From Microbacterium terregens (GTDB lineage Bacteria > Pseudomonadota > Alphaproteobacteria > Sphingomonadales > Sphingomonadaceae), in NCBI RefSeq assembly GCF_027922045.1, contig NZ_BSEX01000025.1:1-6983 (forward strand): DNA of 6,983 bases, in the 5' to 3' direction. The position numbers and the translations under genes were made by a program. The notes under the pieces are model-generated. The model ran no database searches, was not told the origin of the DNA, and was given only the letters and a program-made list of their open reading frames with translations. This document shows, piece after piece, positions 1-5,903 of the stretch. Numbering within the stretch: the first letter of the stretch is position 1; each line of letters opens with the position of its first letter.

Positions 1-61
1 TGCTGCGGGTCGGCCAGGGTCAGGAAGTGCATGGATTGGCGACCGCCGCGTGCATCTTGTG

Positions 62-118
62 GATCGGCGTGCAAAAGGGACCCCGGTAGCGGGGTGATCG
101 GCGTCGAAAAAGGACCCC
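62..118 (+). repeat. Two 23-nt direct repeats resembling an IS21-family end
   Basis: Copies at 62-84 and 96-118 match at 20 of 23 positions and are offset by 34 nt. Each begins GATCGGCGT, has an A-rich centre and ends GGACCCC. Repeated sites of this form, with AAAAGGGACCCC, are typical of the multiple transposase-binding repeats at the ends of IS21-family elements in alphaproteobacteria; this is from memory of such ends. No istA or istB coding sequence lies to the right, so either the element body lies left of the window or only a relic end remains. Bases 1-61 and 119-182 contain nothing else I can identify. Confidence 0.5.
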
Positions 119-182
119 TCATCCTGGACGTCAGAGCCAGACCGGTTCATCGTCGACCCGATCCACCAGATGCCGGGACTAA

Positions 183-354
183 ACACCTAGAGCAGCACGG
201 CTGCGGATGCCCGTGGAACGCGCGGTGGCGTTGATCCATGCGGTCGGGGTCGGCGCGGTGACGACATTGCTCGCAATCCCCGAGGAGGAACGCGACCCTC
301 AGCTATCGTCCGTATTAGGGGTCCGGTGAGAGGATGGTCAAAATCGTACGGTCT
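183..354 (+). pseudogene. TetR-family regulator remnant, C-terminal part (left of the IS)
   Basis: Frame from 183 (just after an in-frame TAA at 180-182) to a TGA at 327-329 encodes about 48 residues, including RLRMPVERAVALIHAVGVG and then LLAIPEEERDP. This resembles the C-terminal ligand/dimerisation helices of TetR/AcrR repressors. GC-rich third positions support former coding. The frame breaks at 324-327: dropping one G from CCGGTGAG gives VRERMVKIVRS, a plausible continuation through 354, where the IS110 element begins. The N-terminal DNA-binding domain is absent, and an IS21-like end lies where it would have been. The gene is therefore non-functional. The family call is from pattern memory of TetR C-termini, and another helical regulator is possible. 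Confidence 0.5.
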
Positions 355-364
355 CATGACTGCC
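350..364 (+). repeat. IS110-element right end (RE): GGTCT core plus inverted decamer
   Basis: GGTCT at 350-354 is followed by CATGACTGCC at 355-364. The decamer recurs as a perfect inverted copy at 1843-1852, and GGTCT recurs in direct orientation at 1854-1858. Short inverted repeats near the ends plus a short direct core repeat are what the IS1111 subgroup of IS110 elements shows. Relative to the minus-strand transposase this is the downstream, right end. Confidence 0.65.
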
Positions 365-455
365 ATCCGAGACGCTGGCCGAGTTTACCTTGTCGCTGGC
401 CGCAAGACCAGCGTTCGCATTGACCTTGGCGGGTGTGCCGCGGACGCCTGATCGA

Positions 456-580
456 CGACGATTGATCATGCTCTCATCCGCGGGTTGGTTACCGCACTAC
501 CCGTATCCGTCGCTGGGCCTATCCTCCGTCTAAGTTCGGGCGTCGGACGAACCTGCCCCACCGTACACCGTGGATTGCCC
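456..580 (-). ncRNA. Candidate bridge RNA / seekRNA of the IS110-family element
   Basis: Read on the minus strand, this region folds into two successive stem/internal-loop/hairpin units. Unit 1: outer stem 572-580 with 515-524 (GGGC-A-ATCC against GGAT-AG-GCCC), inner stem 555-558 with 538-541. Unit 2: outer stem 508-512 with 456-460 (CGACG/CGTCG), inner stem 492-495 with 480-483 (GCGG/CCGC). Unit 1's internal loop contains GTACGGT (566-560), identical to plus-strand target bases 346-352, and CTTAGAC with its flank (539-528), complementary at 11 of 12 positions to plus-strand 1855-1866 across the other junction. That is the layout of the target-binding loop in IS110 bridge RNAs, which guide the transposase to target and donor DNA. 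Unit 2 would be the donor-binding loop. RNA ends are unknown; a hairpin at 592-604 (GTGCC/GGCAC) could belong to the 5' end and one at 394-413 (CGCTGG/CCAGCG) to the 3' side. Pairing was done by eye. Confidence 0.65.
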
Positions 581-581
581 A

Positions 582-1781
582 TCACAGTCGGGTGCCCGCG
601 GCACGCCGGCCAAGGCTATGCAGTTGGTGCCCTGGCGCCTCCTCCTGGAATTGTTCTGTGTGGATCAGCCGGCTATCGCTGGCGACACTCGACGGGCGAT
701 GTCCCCAGGCATAGCCGACCAATTCACGCGCGATCGCGGTGGTCACCTTGGGCTGGGGCTTTCCGGTGGCCGCCAGGCGACGGTAGCGCTGGCACAGGCG
801 AACCTGCGCCTTCCACCCGATCGCTTGGATGTCCTCGGGCAAGTCGATGACCCGTTCACGGTAGCGTCGCTCCTCGCGAGCGGGCAGCCGATACGACCAG
901 CCCGCCTCGATCAACATCGTCCGTGCTTGCGCGTTGCCCGCGCGGGTAATCCGGCCCCGCTTGGTCTTGGCACCGCTGGAGTGCTCGGACGGCACCAGGC
1001 CGACATACGCCATCAGTTGCTTGGGATTGTCGAAGCGGGTGAGGTCGCCCACCTCGGCGACCAGCGTTGCGGCACTGACCAGCCTGATACCGCGCAGGAC
1101 CTGCAGATTGCGGACCAGTGGCGCAAAACACCACGCATCCACCGCTTCAGCCAGCGCCGCCTCCAGGCGCGCGACCCGTGCCTGGGCCTCCAGCACCCGC
1201 TTCTGCATTTCCTCGAATGCCAGCTGCTGGTGGGGAAACTCAAACCGCTGCTCGGACAACCACCGCCAGTACATTTTCGTCCAAGCCGCCTTGCCGCCAA
1301 AACGACGATCATGCCGCAACAGGAAGCTGCGCACCGTCTGCTTGGCCCCGATGGCATCGTCCTGCGCGCTGCGTCGCGCGCGGATGAGATCGCGTACCGC
1401 CTCGTGCGCTTTGTCCGGCACCCAGATCGCGGTGAGTTCGCCGGCGCGTAGCAGCCGCGCCAGGGTCATCGCGTCACGCCGGTCCGTCTTAACATGGTCG
1501 CCCGGGCGTCGCGGCATCATCGAGGGGGCGATGACGATGCAATTCTGTCCCAGCTTCGACAGCAGCCGATGCAAGCCATACCCACAGGGTCCCGCTTCGT
1601 AGCAGACGTTCAACGTCACACCCGGTCCCGTCAGCCGCTTGACCAGCTTCCTGATCGCATCGTCCTCGTTGGCGACCGTGCCGACGAAACGTACCTCGCC
1701 TCCGCGTTCCCCATCGGCAACCGCGACCGCGATGGTTTCCTTATGAACGTCCAGACCAACGTATTTCACTGCCTCCGTCAT
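582..1781 (-). CDS. IS110-family transposase (DEDD/serine recombinase)
   Basis: About 399 residues from the ATG at 1781, chosen because GGAGA sits seven bases upstream and the family motif YVGLDVHK starts six residues in; an in-frame ATG at 1817 has no such site. The RuvC-like DEDD tetrad is visible: Asp11 (GLDVHK), Glu62 (YEAGPCG), Asp100 and Asp103 (KTDRRDA). A charged helical, coiled-coil-like stretch covers about 185-215. The C-terminal Transposase_20 domain (about 225-300) contains LRGIRLVSAATLVAEVGD and SEHSSGAKTKRG, with the probable catalytic serine at Ser268 or Ser269. In this family the protein uses an element-encoded guide RNA to recombine a circular donor with target DNA. The last 30 or so residues after VGYAW look unlike family C-termini: removing one G from the GGGG run (703-706) gives WDIARRVSPAIAG and a stop at 665-667, so this copy may carry a frameshift. 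Confidence 0.9.
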   Translation of the reverse strand: MTEAVKYVGLDVHKETIAVAVADGERGGEVRFVGTVANEDDAIRKLVKRLTGPGVTLNVCYEAGPCGYGLHRLLSKLGQNCIVIAPSMMPRRPGDHVKTDRRDAMTLARLLRAGELTAIWVPDKAHEAVRDLIRARRSAQDDAIGAKQTVRSFLLRHDRRFGGKAAWTKMYWRWLSEQRFEFPHQQLAFEEMQKRVLEAQARVARLEAALAEAVDAWCFAPLVRNLQVLRGIRLVSAATLVAEVGDLTRFDNPKQLMAYVGLVPSEHSSGAKTKRGRITRAGNAQARTMLIEAGWSYRLPAREERRYRERVIDLPEDIQAIGWKAQVRLCQRYRRLAATGKPQPKVTTAIARELVGYAWGHRPSSVASDSRLIHTEQFQEEAPGHQLHSLGRRAAGTRL

Positions 1782-1826
1782 GACTCGTCTCCGCTGCTGA
1801 CAATCCATCATCAGCATCTCAGATTC

Positions 1827-1841
1827 GAGCCTCCGAGGCTC
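1827..1841. repeat. Perfect hairpin in the IS left end
   Basis: GAGCCT (1827-1832) and AGGCTC (1836-1841) form a perfect six-base inverted repeat around CCG. It sits between the left-end decamer (1843-1852) and the transposase start, within the short left end. It could be part of the donor DNA recognised by the transposase or a hairpin limiting read-through into the gene. Its function cannot be told from sequence. Confidence 0.45.
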
Positions 1842-1842
1842 C

Positions 1843-1858
1843 GGCAGTCATGGGGTCT
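1843..1858 (+). repeat. IS110-element left end (LE): inverted decamer plus GGTCT core
   Basis: GGCAGTCATG (1843-1852) is the exact inverted copy of the decamer at 355-364; after one G (1853), GGTCT (1854-1858) repeats the bases next to the other end. This is the end upstream of the minus-strand transposase. Confidence 0.65.
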
Positions 1859-1909
1859 AAGCTCGGCGATCGTCCCGATTGGGATGGTATTTCGGGATTA
1901 TGGAAGTAG
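1859..1909 (+). pseudogene. Putative tail of the interrupted regulator (right of the IS)
   Basis: If the IS110 element and one GGTCT copy are removed, the frame ending with TCT at 352-354 continues directly into AAG at 1859 and reads KLGDRPDWDGISGLWK to a TAG at 1907-1909. That stop lies five bases from the end of sorB on the opposite strand, a normal spacing for convergent genes. The stretch is only 16 codons and could be open by chance, so the evidence is the combination of frame, stop position and element ends. Confidence 0.4.
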
Positions 1910-1914
1910 ATCGG

Positions 1915-2397
1915 TTAGCCGGTTCCACCTGAGACATCAGGAGCCACTTTGGGGTCCGGGTCCTGCGCCTTGCCGATCGCGGGTGCCACCTTCTGGCTCG
2001 GCATAGCGGTGAGATAAGCAACGATCGCATCGACGTCCTTCTCGGCCACTGGCGCCTTATACACCTCACGCATCTTGGTGACGGTCGCCTTCCACTGATC
2101 CGCCGATAGCGCAGGCTGGGTCAGCGCCATGCTGGCTGAGTGGCACGAGGTGCAATTGGCATTGATGACGTCGGCGTGCGGACCGTCGGGGTAGGTCGCG
2201 TCGTCGGCCGGCAGGTCGACGCTGGTCGAGGCAAGCGAGAAGCCGCGCGCTGACACGCTGGCGGCCGGTGCCGGCTCAGACATCTCGGAGATCGGAACGG
2301 GCGCCTTGCGGCTGCTCGGCGCGCCGATCGAGACGAGGATGATGCCGGTCAGGCCGATCAGGCCAGCAGCCATCACGCCGGGAGACGGAGTCTTCAT
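1915..2397 (-). CDS. sorB: Monohaem cytochrome c, sulfite dehydrogenase subunit B
   Basis: 160 residues. The N-terminus has a hydrophobic segment (about 7-26) that acts as a Sec signal or membrane anchor, followed by a Pro/Ala/Ser-rich linker, so the protein should be periplasmic. One haem-binding motif, CTSCH, is at 82-86; Met109 in TKMREVYKAP is the likely sixth ligand, as in SorB-type cytochromes. SorB accepts electrons from the molybdenum centre of SorA and passes them on to other cytochromes. The start is supported by AGGAG ten bases upstream, whose first base is the last base of the sorA stop codon; the genes are 14 nt apart, so they are surely co-transcribed. The C-terminus (QDPDPKVAPDVSGGTG) is polar and beyond the haem domain. 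No clear terminator follows. Confidence 0.88.
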   Translation of the reverse strand: MKTPSPGVMAAGLIGLTGIILVSIGAPSSRKAPVPISEMSEPAPAASVSARGFSLASTSVDLPADDATYPDGPHADVINANCTSCHSASMALTQPALSADQWKATVTKMREVYKAPVAEKDVDAIVAYLTAMPSQKVAPAIGKAQDPDPKVAPDVSGGTG

Positions 2398-2411
2398 GAT
2401 TTGCTCGCTCC

Positions 2412-3647
2412 TCAGGCCGCGATGATGGTGGTGGTTTCAATGTTGCCGCGCATGAACCCGCCGGGATTCCAGATCGGCTTCATCGGCTGAGCGACACCGT
2501 TGGTGTTCCAGCAGCGCACCATGATGGGGTTAGGCCCGCGTCTCAGCGGCACCCGCCCGTCCCAGCGCCGGAAGCTGTACCTGCCCTCGTCCGCTCCGAG
2601 CGTCGTCCTGTACCAGGTGCGGCCACCGTCCGACGACACATCGACCTTGGCGACGCCGCAATCGCCGCCCATTGCGATGCCGCCGACCGGGATCGACGCT
2701 TCATAGGCGATCGCCTGACCATCGGGCAGGCTGGTCATCCAGCTACGCGGGATCATGCGATTGATCGGTACGGTCGGGAAGTCCTTGGCACCGGGGGCGA
2801 CATTCGCGCCGGGTGTCGCGGGGATCTTGTAGGCCTTGGCCATCCAATACTGGTCGTCAGGGCCGGGCAGTACCTCGATCGCGTTCAGCATCTTGACCCA
2901 ATAGGTCGAGTACCAGCCCGGCACGATCAGCCGGCAGGGAAAGCCGTTGAGGAGCGGCAGTTGCTCGCCGTTCATGCCGAAGGCGATCATGACCTCGCCG
3001 TCGCGGGCATGGTCGATGTCGAGTGCCTTCTCGAAGTCAGGAGCGCCCGCCACGACCGGCTGATCGAGAGCGCCGAAGCGCACCTGCACCGCGCCTGCCT
3101 TGACCCCGGCGAGGTCGAGCACGTCGCGCAGGCGAACGCCGAGCCACTTGGCGTTGCCCATCGCGCCATTGCCCCATTGCGCGCCGGCGACGCGCGGCTG
3201 GAATAGCCCGCGACTGTTGCCCGAGCACTGATTGACCGCCGCCATTTCGACCCGTGGAAGGCGCAGCAGCTGAGCGAGGCTGATCGACAGCGGCCGGTTG
3301 ACGTGGCCGAAGACGTTGAGGCGGAAAGTCTCGACATCGATCGAGGTCGGGATATCGGCCCAGTGCCAGCGGACGAAGAACTGGTCGTTGGGCGTGAACA
3401 CCGACTTGTCGAACACGTCCATCGGCGTTTCCAGCAAAGGCGGATGGACACGCTGGAGGATCATGCTGCCCTTGCCGGGAAAGGCGCTGGTCATCGGCCG
3501 TTCGGCATTGCCGCCAGGCAGCTTCAGGTCGACGAGCTGCTGTGCCAGCGCAGGTGCTGCGGCAAGGCCGGCGCTGCCGAGCGCGGCATGCCTAAGAAAG
3601 CGGCGACGGCTGGTCTCACTCGCCAGCCCGGCGTCGAAATTGTCCAT
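2412..3647 (-). CDS. sorA: Periplasmic molybdenum sulfite dehydrogenase, subunit A (Tat-exported)
   Basis: 411 residues. It oxidises sulfite to sulfate and donates electrons to cytochrome c. The N-terminus has a Tat signal: SRRRFLRH (13-20), a hydrophobic stretch and a likely cleavage site after ALA (33-35). The oxidoreductase molybdopterin domain covers about 60-275: FFVRWHW gives Arg93 and His95, and NQCSGNSR gives Cys141, the expected molybdenum ligand. VPGWYSTYWVKM is the conserved substrate-pocket region containing candidate tyrosines. The Mo-co dimerisation domain covers about 295-405 and ends NPGGFMRGNIETTTI, as in SorA proteins. The start at 3647 is chosen for the AGGAG nine bases upstream and the Tat motif right after it; the frame stays open upstream to 4028 only because it overlaps the tdt gene. 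sorB follows, giving a SorAB pair. Full length, with all key residues. Confidence 0.92.
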   Translation of the reverse strand: MDNFDAGLASETSRRRFLRHAALGSAGLAAAPALAQQLVDLKLPGGNAERPMTSAFPGKGSMILQRVHPPLLETPMDVFDKSVFTPNDQFFVRWHWADIPTSIDVETFRLNVFGHVNRPLSISLAQLLRLPRVEMAAVNQCSGNSRGLFQPRVAGAQWGNGAMGNAKWLGVRLRDVLDLAGVKAGAVQVRFGALDQPVVAGAPDFEKALDIDHARDGEVMIAFGMNGEQLPLLNGFPCRLIVPGWYSTYWVKMLNAIEVLPGPDDQYWMAKAYKIPATPGANVAPGAKDFPTVPINRMIPRSWMTSLPDGQAIAYEASIPVGGIAMGGDCGVAKVDVSSDGGRTWYRTTLGADEGRYSFRRWDGRVPLRRGPNPIMVRCWNTNGVAQPMKPIWNPGGFMRGNIETTTIIAA

Positions 3648-3701
3648 GACAAGGCTCTCCTGTGGCCAGCCACGCTGGCGGATCGAAGGGGCGTTCTGCA
3701 A

Positions 3702-3738
3702 GTGATCGAACCGACTGATCCGATCACCACGGCGGATC
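3702..3738. repeat. Overlapping inverted repeats between tdt and sorA
   Basis: GTGATCG (3702-3708) pairs perfectly with CGATCAC (3721-3727). A second dyad, GATCCG (3717-3722) with CGGATC (3733-3738), shares two bases with the first and runs into the tdt stop codon (3737-3739). In the transcript the two hairpins would be mutually exclusive. The 89-nt gap could hold an mRNA-processing hairpin, an attenuator or an operator; no poly-U tract follows, so a simple intrinsic terminator is unlikely. Confidence 0.4.
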
Positions 3739-4888
3739 AGTTCGGGGTGGCGATGCAGGGCGAGACGAACAGGTTGCCCCGCCATGCGCCAGCCAGCGTC
3801 TTGGCACCGACCAGCAGCCACATCGCCGCAAGCGCGACTGTCAGCACCGTGCCAGCTATGCCGAAGAAGCCGAGGTTCAGCGTCGTGCCGAGGCGGAAGG
3901 TGGCGACGGTGTAGACGCCGAGCGGAAAGGTATAGCCCCACCAGCCCAGGTTGAACGGCACACCAGCGCGCCAGTAGCGGATGGTGATAAGCGTCGCGAG
4001 CGCCAGCCACCACAGGCCGAAACCCCACAGGCAGAGCCCGGCGACAACGCCGATCCCCTGCGCGACGGTGCCGACGCCGGCTAGCCCGTGCGCGGTGAGG
4101 ATCGCCGGCGCATCCGCGCCGAGCACCAGCATGCCCAGAGCACCCGTGCCGATCGGCCCCAGCGCCAGCCAGGAGGATGCCGCCATGCTTTCATGCGGCA
4201 ACTTGTGGAGTGCCATGCGCAGGATGAGGATGGCGAGGATGCCAAACGCGACCGGCACTGAATAGGCCCACAGCACATAGGAGGTCGCAAGCGTGACTAG
4301 CTGCGCGTGGGGATCGGCCAGATGCGGCGCGAGCAGCCCGCCGCTGGCACCCGCCACTTCGGCAGCGACGACCGGCAGCAGCCATACCGCGGTCATGCCG
4401 TCCAGGCTATGCTCGTGGCGGGTGAACATCAGGTACGGGATCAGCACGCCGCAGGCGAGCGACATGGCGACGTCGATCCACCACAAGACCTGCGCGACCG
4501 GTACGATGCCATTCCCGAACCGCGCGATGCCGAAGGCGAGGCAGCCGTTGATGATTGTCGCCAGCCCCATCGGGATGGTCCCGATGAACATTGACACGGT
4601 GTTGTGCCCGAAGATGCGCCGCGCCTCATGCCCGAACATCACCCAGCGCGCGCCATAGAGGCCGGCGAACAGCGCGAAGAGTGCGATGTTGAAGAACCAC
4701 AACACCTCGCCGAATGGCTTCAGCGAGGGTCCAATGCCGGGTACCTGCGGCAGTGCGAGCGCGAGGATGCCCGTGCCCATCGTCGCGGCGAACCAGTTGG
4801 GCGTGAACTGGCGGATCATCTCGCGGGGGTGATCGAGCCGGCTGAGCGGCTTGAGGCCGCTCAGAACGGAGTGCGTGTCGGCAGTCAT
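3737..4888 (-). CDS. TDT-family transporter (TehA/SLAC1/Ssu1-like), probable sulfite exporter
   Basis: 383 residues with ten hydrophobic segments, matching the ten-helix TDT fold; the first includes NWFAATMGTGI, the third FIGTIPMGLATIING, the ninth WWGYTFPLGVYTVAT. The TFPLG region lies where SLAC1/TehA channels carry their pore helix and gating phenylalanine; the exact residue was not aligned. TDT members move anions: malate (Mae1), sulfite (Ssu1), chloride/nitrate (SLAC1), and TehA is linked to tellurite. The location between a LysR gene and sorAB points to sulfite; this is inference from context. The start codon overlaps the lysR stop as ATGA, and AAGGAG inside the lysR end lies eight bases upstream, so translation is probably coupled. 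sorA starts 89 nt downstream of its stop. C4-dicarboxylate transport is the main alternative. Confidence 0.85.
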   Translation of the reverse strand: MTADTHSVLSGLKPLSRLDHPREMIRQFTPNWFAATMGTGILALALPQVPGIGPSLKPFGEVLWFFNIALFALFAGLYGARWVMFGHEARRIFGHNTVSMFIGTIPMGLATIINGCLAFGIARFGNGIVPVAQVLWWIDVAMSLACGVLIPYLMFTRHEHSLDGMTAVWLLPVVAAEVAGASGGLLAPHLADPHAQLVTLATSYVLWAYSVPVAFGILAILILRMALHKLPHESMAASSWLALGPIGTGALGMLVLGADAPAILTAHGLAGVGTVAQGIGVVAGLCLWGFGLWWLALATLITIRYWRAGVPFNLGWWGYTFPLGVYTVATFRLGTTLNLGFFGIAGTVLTVALAAMWLLVGAKTLAGAWRGNLFVSPCIATPN

Positions 4889-5757
4889 GCGACCTGCTCC
4901 TTGATGAGGTCCGTCAGCGCGTCGGCCGCGCGGGTGCGATAGCGTTCCTTGTGGCGCAGCGCGTGAAAGGCGCGGTCGGGCAGCCCGAGCGGCAGCTCGA
5001 CAAGGTCACCGGCCTTGAGCGCACGAGCTACGACCAATCGCGACAAGACGGCAACGCCGGCACCGGCCTCGACCGCGGTACGCACCGCCTCGTTGGACGG
5101 CAGCGTCATCGCTATCGTCAGCTGGGCCGGATCAAACCCGCGCGTTCGCAGCACGTCCTCGAAGGTCGAGCGCGTACCGGATCCCAGCTCACGGACGATC
5201 CAGCGTTCAGTGCGCAGCCAGGCCTCGTCGACACGTTCGGCGTCCTCGCGGCCGACCAGCACCATCGGATCACGCCCGACAGTCCAGTGGGCGAGTGCCG
5301 GTTCGTCCACCTCGCCCTCGACAAAGCCGAGTTCCGCCGCGCCGCTCAGGACCTGCGCTGCCGCACCTTCGGTGTTGTCGATCGCGAGCTCAACCGCGAT
5401 CTGCGGGTGGCGTTCGTGGAAGGCGGCGAGCTTTGCCGGCAACCAGTAGCTCGCGATCGTCTGGCTGGCGACGATCCGCAATGAACCACGGGCAAGCCCG
5501 GCATAGTCCGCCAGCATCGTCTCGGCATGCGCTGCCCGCCCCAGCACCGCGCGCGCTTCCTCCAGAAAGCCGCGGCCTGCTTCGGTCAGCTGGATGCCAC
5601 GCCCGACGCGGTGAAACAGAGGAACCCCGTAGCGCGCTTCGAGGGCAGCAATCGCGCCGGAGGCAGCAGACTGCGTGACGTTCAGCACCTCCGCTGCCTT
5701 GGTGACGTGTTCGCGCTCCGCGACACCGACGAATATTCTGAGCTGCTCCAGGGTCAT
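4885..5757 (-). CDS. LysR-family transcriptional regulator of the sulfite locus
   Basis: 290 residues from the ATG at 5757. The winged helix-turn-helix is at about 1-60: MTLEQLRIFV, then HVTKAAEVLNVTQSAASGAI as the DNA-reading part, then LEARYGVPLFHRVGRGIQLTEAG. The effector-binding domain spans about 87-290 (LRIVASQTIASYWLP, ELGFVEGEVDEP, ELGSGTRSTFE). It resembles the CysL/CbbR-like branch, members of which control sulfur or carbon assimilation; the effector here is unknown. The start at 5757 is preferred over the in-frame ATG at 5793 because MTLEQL is the usual LysR N-terminus; neither has a strong ribosome site. Unusually, it heads the operon it probably controls (lysR-tdt-sorA-sorB) while also being divergent from the second sulfite oxidase gene. 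Confidence 0.9.
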   Translation of the reverse strand: MTLEQLRIFVGVAEREHVTKAAEVLNVTQSAASGAIAALEARYGVPLFHRVGRGIQLTEAGRGFLEEARAVLGRAAHAETMLADYAGLARGSLRIVASQTIASYWLPAKLAAFHERHPQIAVELAIDNTEGAAAQVLSGAAELGFVEGEVDEPALAHWTVGRDPMVLVGREDAERVDEAWLRTERWIVRELGSGTRSTFEDVLRTRGFDPAQLTIAMTLPSNEAVRTAVEAGAGVAVLSRLVVARALKAGDLVELPLGLPDRAFHALRHKERYRTRAADALTDLIKEQVA

Positions 5758-5903
5758 GCAGCTTATATCGCGCAATCTGATCGATACGACCAACCGTTTG
5801 ATCTGCTCATTCCAATCTGGATATCGGAACGATCGGCAGCCTTTCGTCTGTGATGGTCTTGAAGACTTGAAGCGATCCGCGCGCTTGCGGCGTTTGTTCG
5901 TCC
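5758..5903. promoter_or_regulatory. Divergent promoter region with candidate LysR operator
   Basis: The 146 nt between the divergent lysR and sulfite oxidase genes must hold both promoters. TTCC-N12-GGAA at 5810-5829 is an imperfect dyad (7 of 10 positions pair) of a size suitable for a LysR recognition site. A second palindrome, GTCTT-G-AAGAC at 5856-5866, overlaps a tandem CTTGAAG repeat (5858-5864 and 5866-5872). No convincing -35/-10 pair is visible, and neither gene has a strong Shine-Dalgarno sequence here. Which dyad is bound, if any, is inference. Confidence 0.4.

Larger units (their letters stand above)
355..1853 (-). mobile_element. IS110-family insertion sequence, IS1111-type, about 1.5 kb
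   Basis: The element holds one transposase on the minus strand (582-1781), about 60 nt between that gene and the left-end decamer at 1843-1852, and over 200 nt between the gene and the right-end decamer at 355-364. Short left end, long right end and subterminal inverted repeats fit the IS1111 subgroup, whose guide RNA (seekRNA) lies downstream of the transposase. The GGTCT direct repeat (350-354 and 1854-1858) is the likely recombination core; removing one copy plus the element rejoins flanks into one open frame on the plus strand. The exact split of the core between element and target cannot be fixed from one copy. It interrupts a regulator remnant and lies just beyond the 3' end of sorB. 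Confidence 0.75.

Noticed and set aside
570..1451. Long plus-strand open frame (293 codons)
   Set aside because: It lies opposite the transposase gene, which has clear motifs; the plus-strand translation has no recognisable domain.
1859..1914. Intrinsic terminator between the interrupted gene and sorB
   Set aside because: TCCC/GGGA and CCCGA/TCGGG dyads are short and have no T-run on either strand.
3648..4028. N-terminal extension of sorA
   Set aside because: It runs through tdt in another frame; the ribosome site and Tat signal place the start at 3647.
4880..4889. A third copy of the IS end decamer (GGCAGTCATG) at the tdt start
   Set aside because: It is explained by the Met-Thr-Ala codons of tdt read on the other strand, and no GGTCT or other element signal is beside it. 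It does show that the decamer alone is weak evidence for an element end.
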